64,000 bases of DNA. Origin: Amycolatopsis benzoatilytica AK 16/65. Its GTDB lineage: Bacteria; Actinomycetota; Actinomycetes; Mycobacteriales; Pseudonocardiaceae. Positions 60,115 to 64,000 of this stretch are shown here, in pieces. The notes under the pieces were generated by a model. That model was not told the DNA's origin. It saw nothing but the letters and a program-made list of their open reading frames with translations, and did not search any database. The position numbers were made by a program, and so were the translations under genes. How positions within the stretch are numbered: position 1 is the stretch's first letter; each line of letters begins with the position of its first letter. The stretch lies in assembly GCF_000383915.1 (NCBI RefSeq), contig NZ_KB912942.1, positions 3,655,795 to 3,719,794 on the forward strand, written 5' to 3'.

Positions 60115-60873
60115 TCAGCCGCGCGGATCGAACGGGATCCCAGCCGGCTTCGACCGCTCCAGCAGGTCCTGGTAGCGCCCGTCGCTGATCTTGATCGTCG
60201 CCGCGCCGAAGTCGGCACCCATCAGCCGGTCGCGCAGGCCGGTCGAGGGCCAGCCGTCCCAGCCGACCAGCGGCGGATAACGCCAGTCGTGGTAGTGGTT
60301 CTCCGGCGGCTCGTCGTGCGCGTCGGCCAGCCGGAAGAAGTGCGTCCCCGGTCCGTCCTTGTGGTAGACGACCTTCGGATGCGACCCGTCGAAGCTGACC
60401 TTCGAACGCGGGTAGGTGACCTGCGACGAGTGCTGCGTGGTCGTCACGTATTCGACCTGGCCGGCCGCCTGGTCGATCCACGAGATCACGTGCTCCCAGT
60501 CGTGCCGGTGACCGCCCAGCCCGCTGCCCGCGACCGCCTGGTCCTTCTCGAAATAGCTCGCGTAGACCACCGCGCACCAGCCGTGGTTGCACGTCGACCG
60601 GGAGTAGGTCTGCGAATTGTCCAGGTCAGACTGGTCGCGGCAGTTGCCGTTGACCGCGCCGGTGGTGTTCAGCCCCGGGGCCAGCGTGCCGTCCGGCCCG
60701 ATCGCCGGGGTGGCGTAGCAGCCGTCGCCGTCGTAGTCGTAGGCCGGCGAGTAGGACTGCTCGTATCCATTGGCGTTCTGCGGCAGGTTGTGCGGCGGGT
60801 CGGCGTAGGCCGCCGGCACCGGAAGCAGCATCGCCGCGCCGACTGCCGCTGTCACGATCGGGAGTTTCCTCAT
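60115..60873 (-). CDS. Secreted NPP1-family (necrosis- and ethylene-inducing-like) protein
   Basis: A 252-residue exported protein with a signal peptide (about 1-24, ending AAYA) and the NLP core. The diagnostic heptapeptide GHRHDWE is at 121-127, preceded by the acidic/Cys region DYDGDGCYATPAIGPDG and cysteines 52, 78, 95 and 100. NLPs of fungi, oomycetes and some bacteria bind plant sphingolipids and permeabilise dicot membranes, and GHRHDWE holds the metal site. Many family members are not toxic, so activity here is unproven. The ATG at 60873 begins the signal sequence. The gene is 73 bp downstream of the FUSC-type gene. Confidence 0.92.
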   Translation of the reverse strand: MRKLPIVTAAVGAAMLLPVPAAYADPPHNLPQNANGYEQSYSPAYDYDGDGCYATPAIGPDGTLAPGLNTTGAVNGNCRDQSDLDNSQTYSRSTCNHGWCAVVYASYFEKDQAVAGSGLGGHRHDWEHVISWIDQAAGQVEYVTTTQHSSQVTYPRSKVSFDGSHPKVVYHKDGPGTHFFRLADAHDEPPENHYHDWRYPPLVGWDGWPSTGLRDRLMGADFGAATIKISDGRYQDLLERSKPAGIPFDPRG

Positions 60874-60946
60874 GTCCGGATCGTGACAGCACGAACGCGG
60901 ATGGTGAAGGGACGCGAGGGAAGCATCCGATGTCCGCACGGGCCGA

Positions 60947-62779
60947 TCAGCCCGCCAGCGCCTCCGCCCCGCGATGCACCCGCAGCAGATCCGCCCGGAC
61001 GAGATCGGCCAGCAACCGCTCCTCCTCGTCCGCCGGCTCGGGCCGCGGCGGGAGTTCGCCGCTGCCCGCCAAGGCCGCCGCAGCGGCATCCGCGAACGCC
61101 GCCATCGTCGGCGACTGCCCGTCCCGCTGCAACAACGCCCCAGCCGACGCCGCCAACCCGCGCAACCCCTGTCCCGCCTCATCCAGTACTGCTCGCTGCC
61201 GCGCGGACGGCTCGCCGCTGCCCGGCTCCGGGCTCACCAGATCCTGATGCGTCCGCACCGCCGCCCGGAACCGCAGGCCGATCTCGCGTCGGCTGCCTTC
61301 GCCGCGCATCCGGCGGGCCACCGCCGACAGCAGATCGCCGGTCTCCGCGACCGCGTCCGCGAATCGTTGCCCCACCGGCGGTTTCGGCACCCCCGGAACC
61401 GCGGCGAAGCCGAACAGCAATCCGATTCCCACCGCCAGCGCGACCAGCAGCAAGTACTCGATCAGCACCGACAGCGCATCCAGGTGCCGGGTCGTCGCGT
61501 TCATCCCGACGCTCATCAGCACCATGCACCCGTTGAACACCATCGGCTTCACCTGCAGGAACGGGAAACCGACCAGCAAGGCGACAATTCCCAACGGCAG
61601 CAAAGCCCCCGGCGGCAGCAGCCACAACGCGACCGCCAGCACCACCGCGCCGGCCACCGCCCCCGCCGCCCGCTGCCCGGCTTTCGCGAGCGTGTCGCGC
61701 CATTCCGGCTGCATCAACGCGAACGTCGTCATCAGGAATGACACGGTCAGCGGGTCGCCGGGCCGGAACGTCGCCACCACCGCCGCGACCGTCATTCCGA
61801 GCGCGGCCCGCACCGCGTGCCGCAACTGCGCGGAGCGCCAGGAAAACACGCCTGCGGCCTCCCGCCGCAGCACCTCCCGGACCAGGTGCCGCGGAAAGTC
61901 CACTATGGACTCGTCGCGAACCAGCAACGCTTCGCGGACCGCGGACAGCGCGTCCCACGCCTCGTCCAGCAGCGCATCGGTGTCCCCAGGAAGATCAATG
62001 TCCGCCGCCGCCCGCACTACCGCCGGCGGCTCGGCGCCCTTCTTCGCCCGGACCGCCTCCGCCAGCACCGCGGCCTGCTCGTCCGCCGCGGCCAGCACGC
62101 GCTCGACCGCCGCCGTCTGCTCGCCGTCGAATGCCCGAGTACGGTCGCGCAGCAGTGCGGCTGTCCCGTGATACCGCCCGCCGCCGGCGAGAACCCGCGC
62201 CTGCCAAGCCCTCGGCCGGTCCGCGAGCCACAACCGCACCGCCCGCTCCGCGCTGTCTCGGTCCGGCCCGGCGAGCGCGTCGGCGAGTGCCGCACGGCTC
62301 GGCTTGCCCGGATCGCCGAGCCCCATCACCAGCCGCAGCACGAACACCACCCCGACCGCCAGCGCCGGCGCGCTGAGGATCTGCAGCGGACTTGCCGTCC
62401 CGCTCAGCTGAAAGCCGTACCCGAACACCGAAGCCATGCCGAGTCCCAGCCCGACCGTCACATAGCGCGGCCCGAGCGCGGGCAGCAACGCCGCCGCGAA
62501 CACGACCAGCGCCAGCAACGCGATCGAGGCCGCCACCGAAACCTCGCCCAGCAACCGGGGGCCGGCCCCGCCCAGCACTACCGCGGGCGCGAACGCGGCG
62601 AGCAACCAGAGATCCGGCCGCAGCGGACCGCCGGTCGCCGCGAGGAAACAGAACAACGCCGTCAACCCGGCGAGGATCGCCGTCGCGCCGAGCCCGAGCG
62701 CGACGCCGAGCCCCGCCGTCCCGCCGACCACCACCAGGATCGCGACCAGCATCCCGCCGCCGCGCGCAATCGCGTTCAT
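60947..62779 (-). CDS. FUSC-family (aromatic acid exporter-like) membrane protein
   Basis: A 610-residue integral membrane protein with two sets of five to six hydrophobic helices (about 8-155 and 335-475) separated by a helical cytoplasmic domain (about 160-330) and followed by a cytoplasmic tail. The second set includes WRSAQLRHAVRAALGMTVAAVVATFRP and TFALMQPEWRDTLAKAGQRAAGAVAG, the signature of the FUSC/YccS/AaeB superfamily in which the latter helps form the channel. Such proteins export aromatic acids, fusaric acid or similar compounds, or act as envelope proteins. The substrate is unknown. ATG 62779 is the first codon of the frame. Confidence 0.88.
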   Translation of the reverse strand: MNAIARGGGMLVAILVVVGGTAGLGVALGLGATAILAGLTALFCFLAATGGPLRPDLWLLAAFAPAVVLGGAGPRLLGEVSVAASIALLALVVFAAALLPALGPRYVTVGLGLGMASVFGYGFQLSGTASPLQILSAPALAVGVVFVLRLVMGLGDPGKPSRAALADALAGPDRDSAERAVRLWLADRPRAWQARVLAGGGRYHGTAALLRDRTRAFDGEQTAAVERVLAAADEQAAVLAEAVRAKKGAEPPAVVRAAADIDLPGDTDALLDEAWDALSAVREALLVRDESIVDFPRHLVREVLRREAAGVFSWRSAQLRHAVRAALGMTVAAVVATFRPGDPLTVSFLMTTFALMQPEWRDTLAKAGQRAAGAVAGAVVLAVALWLLPPGALLPLGIVALLVGFPFLQVKPMVFNGCMVLMSVGMNATTRHLDALSVLIEYLLLVALAVGIGLLFGFAAVPGVPKPPVGQRFADAVAETGDLLSAVARRMRGEGSRREIGLRFRAAVRTHQDLVSPEPGSGEPSARQRAVLDEAGQGLRGLAASAGALLQRDGQSPTMAAFADAAAAALAGSGELPPRPEPADEEERLLADLVRADLLRVHRGAEALAG

Positions 62780-62878
62780 CCCGCCCCTTCGCCCTTCCGC
62801 CGCCCCGCTCGATCAGGGTTCACGGCGTCACGGCGTCACAGCCTCCCACGCCGCACCGATCGCCACCGCTCGCCGAGG

Positions 62879-62928
62879 CCGTGAAGGGCTCCTGAGGGAC
62901 TCAGATTCCGTCAAGGGGCCCTTCACGG
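62879..62928. repeat. Dispersed palindromic element, imperfect copy G
   Basis: CCGTGAAGGGCTCCT (62879-62893) pairs imperfectly with AAGGGGCCCTTCACGG (62913-62928) around a 19-nt centre GAGGGACTCAGATTCCGTC. Same layout as the other family members, with two or three mismatches in the left arm, so it may be decaying. Confidence 0.85.
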
Positions 62929-62981
62929 ACCGAACCGGGCCCCGCGATGCTCGCCCCCGAGATCAGCACGCTCCTGCTCAT
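62901..62981 (-). pseudogene. N-terminal remnant of an FAD-dependent monooxygenase
   Basis: On the minus strand GGGGAGA precedes an ATG at 62981 and the frame reads MSRSVLISGASIAGP, the standard start of PHBH-type FAD monooxygenases with the GxGxxG-like SGASIAGP dinucleotide loop. It then runs straight into palindrome copy G and stops after 26 codons. The remaining roughly 370-500 residues expected of such enzymes are absent. Its divergent position to a MarR gene with operators in between is the classic arrangement for this enzyme class. So the start and control region survive while the body has been deleted or displaced at the repeat. Confidence 0.75.
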
Positions 62982-63021
62982 GGCTCTCCCCTTTTCGCGC
63001 ACTCGGCAGACAGAAGTTGCC

Positions 63022-63032
63022 TACCTTAGGTA
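63022..63032. promoter_or_regulatory. MarR operator half-spaced site (distal)
   Basis: TACCTTAGGTA is an 11-bp palindrome sharing TACCTNAGGTA-like arms with the site at 63086. It lies 40 bp before the monooxygenase remnant start. Confidence 0.65.
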
Positions 63033-63085
63033 TCTTTTTCTCGCCCGCCCAGCACTGCTCGGCACGGGACAGAGGGGCGATCCAT

Positions 63086-63102
63086 ATACCTAACTTAGGT
63101 AT
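63086..63102. promoter_or_regulatory. MarR operator (proximal)
   Basis: ATACCTAACTTAGGTAT is a perfect 8-bp inverted repeat around one base, 18 bp before the marR start codon. With the related site 63022-63032 it suggests autorepression and control of the divergent, now broken gene. Confidence 0.8.
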
Positions 63103-63120
63103 CTAATCAAGGAGTGCGCG

Positions 63121-63588
63121 ATGCCGTCCGAGTTTTCCCTGCTCCGGGACCTGCTGCCCCGGCTGAACGAGCTGAGCGGGGCGCTGAACCGGGGACGGCT
63201 GGTCGAGCGCGCGATCGACTCCACCGGGCATCCGCTGGACAGGCCGGCGATCAGCGTGCTCGGCGTGCTGCAGCTGGCCGGTCGGCCGATGCGGGTCGGG
63301 GAGATCGCGCACCGGATGAAGGTGGTCGGCCCGCACGTCACCCGGCAGGTCAACGGGCTCGAGGAGCGCGGCCTGGTGCGCCGGGTGGCCGACCCGGACG
63401 ACCAGCGGGCCCGGCTGGTCGAACTGACCGCCGAGGGGAAAGCCGTGACCGAGCGCTATTTCGCGACCGTCGAAAGCTGGCTGGAAGGCGCGATGAGCGC
63501 CTGGACGGCCGAAGACCGCCAGGCCCTCGGGACGCTGCTGGGCAGGCTCGCCGAGGACCTGGCGGCCCAGGTGTCCGCTATGGACTGA
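63121..63588 (+). CDS. MarR-family transcriptional regulator
   Basis: A 155-residue winged-helix repressor. The DNA-binding part is about residues 38-110: HPLDRPAISVLGVLQLAGRPMRVGEIAHRMKVVGPHVTRQVNGLEERGLVRRVADPDDQRARLVELTAEG, with the DPDDQRA wing typical of MarR. AAGGAG lies before the ATG. Its natural target, an FAD monooxygenase on the opposite strand, survives only as a 26-codon remnant, so it may now control only itself or genes elsewhere such as the FUSC-type exporter. Confidence 0.92.
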   Translation: MPSEFSLLRDLLPRLNELSGALNRGRLVERAIDSTGHPLDRPAISVLGVLQLAGRPMRVGEIAHRMKVVGPHVTRQVNGLEERGLVRRVADPDDQRARLVELTAEGKAVTERYFATVESWLEGAMSAWTAEDRQALGTLLGRLAEDLAAQVSAMD

Positions 63589-63591
63589 GAA

Positions 63592-64000
63592 TTACTCCGA
63601 CAGCCGCAGGAATTCCTGCTGCTCGCGGTCATAGCGCTGGGTCAGGCCGTTGCCGTAGCGGTCCCACCAGTTCTGCGTATGCCCGTTCTGCCGGGTGGTG
63701 GTGTCGCCGTAGACCTGCCGGTCGTACTCCAGCCGCGCGTCGTGGAACTGTTGCTGGAACTCCTGCGGCGTAAGGGATTGCAGCTGCTGCGCGGCGGCCG
63801 GGTCGAGCGTGCGGGCGCTCCGCACGAGGTCCGCGCCGCCCATGTGGTTCAGAATCGCCCGGACACCGCCCGCGCCGCGCATGTGCGCGCCGGACATGAT
63901 CGCGGCTTGCGCGCCCGGGTCGCTGAACTCCAGCGCCCCCGCCCGGCGCGCGTTCGCGGTCATCAGCTGCGCCACCACCGCGTGCTCCTCGGCGCTGCCG
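63592..64000 (-). CDS. C-terminal part of an unrecognised protein (cut by window end)
   Basis: A minus-strand frame that stays open to the window edge, so at least 136 C-terminal residues are seen and the start is missing. The sequence is polar and helical (VVAQLMTANARRAGALEFSD, SLTPQEFQQQFHDARLEYDRQVYGD) and ends with the aromatic stretch NWWDRYGNGLTQRYDREQQEFLRLSE. Codon third positions are strongly G/C, supporting real coding. I do not recognise the family. It is convergent with the MarR gene, with 3 bp between them. Confidence 0.7.
   Translation of the reverse strand, partial: GSAEEHAVVAQLMTANARRAGALEFSDPGAQAAIMSGAHMRGAGGVRAILNHMGGADLVRSARTLDPAAAQQLQSLTPQEFQQQFHDARLEYDRQVYGDTTTRQNGHTQNWWDRYGNGLTQRYDREQQEFLRLSE

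Larger units (their letters stand above)
62780..63120. other. Divergent region with palindrome, gene remnant and MarR operators
   Basis: 341 bp between the FUSC-type and MarR genes. From left to right it holds a 55-bp family palindrome (62879-62928), a truncated monooxygenase start on the minus strand (62901-62981) that runs into that palindrome, and two palindromic operators for the MarR gene (63022-63032 and 63086-63102). All are annotated separately. Confidence 0.8.

Overview
The window looks like a chromosomal segment of a GC-rich actinobacterium of the Pseudonocardiales, most likely Amycolatopsis or a close relative. The evidence is roughly 70% GC by eye, GTG and TTG starts, 4-bp ATGA/GTGA gene overlaps, an actinobacterial 16S rRNA leader, a CsoR copper operon, an MprAB-like two-component pair, a KstR2 steroid regulon very close in protein sequence to that of Mycobacterium tuberculosis, and a large LuxR-type ATPase regulator. 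The genus is an inference. No tRNA, CRISPR array, insertion sequence, prophage or replication origin was recognised.

Layout. 1-1.1 kb: 5' half of a 16S rRNA gene (minus strand) with leader and promoter. 1.5-5.9 kb: csoR-copZ-(secreted protein)-copA copper operon, with a carboxymuconolactone decarboxylase family gene divergent across one CsoR-type operator. 6-8.1 kb: F420-type oxidoreductase and an Rpf-like LysM muralytic enzyme behind a candidate c-di-AMP riboswitch. 8.5-13.3 kb: MprA/MprB-like regulator and kinase, a DUF998-like membrane protein, and a DMT transporter read in frame into a glycosyltransferase. 13.5-16.5 kb: pntA-pntB transhydrogenase. 17.4-19.5 kb: VOC protein, an alpha/beta hydrolase behind a perfect palindrome, and a TetR regulator.

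19.5-40.7 kb is the core: a steroid C/D-ring (HIP) degradation island with fadD, SDR, echA20, ipdC, fadA6, ipdF, fadE30, an extra echA, fadE31-33, ipdA, ipdB, kstR2, fadD3, an SDR, an old-yellow-enzyme family oxidoreductase, a thioesterase and a 3-alpha-hydroxysteroid-dehydrogenase-like SDR. Five related 18-bp operators sit in three divergent intergenic regions and beside kstR2/fadD3. Three broken genes (a MaoC dehydratase with an internal deletion and two truncated SDRs) suggest that the edges of the island are being trimmed. FadD3 would activate HIP. FadE30, a hydratase, IpdF and a thiolase would shorten the propionate side chain. IpdC, EchA20 and IpdAB would open rings D and C. FadE31-33 and FadA6 would finish the open-chain product.

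41-46.7 kb: IclR regulator, secreted GH25 lysozyme, a secreted DUF5829-like protein and a LAL regulator. 46.7-54.5 kb: benzoate to catechol to beta-ketoadipate genes. benA-benB and a fused benC-FCD-benD gene run on the minus strand, divergent from catR-like/catB/catA/catC. 54.7-58.7 kb: ABC transporter (two ATPases and a large FtsX-type permease). 58.9-64 kb: CaiB-type CoA-transferase, secreted NPP1/NLP protein, FUSC-type membrane protein, a monooxygenase remnant with a MarR regulator, and a gene cut by the window end.

The most novel-looking signal is a dispersed family of intergenic 55-bp palindromes (18-bp arms around a 19-nt centre, core GGGCCC). There are six single copies, one with compensatory changes in both arms and two identical in opposite orientation. 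A tandem array of eight 30-bp half-units lies between ipdC and fadA6, and one copy sits at the breakpoint of the truncated monooxygenase gene.
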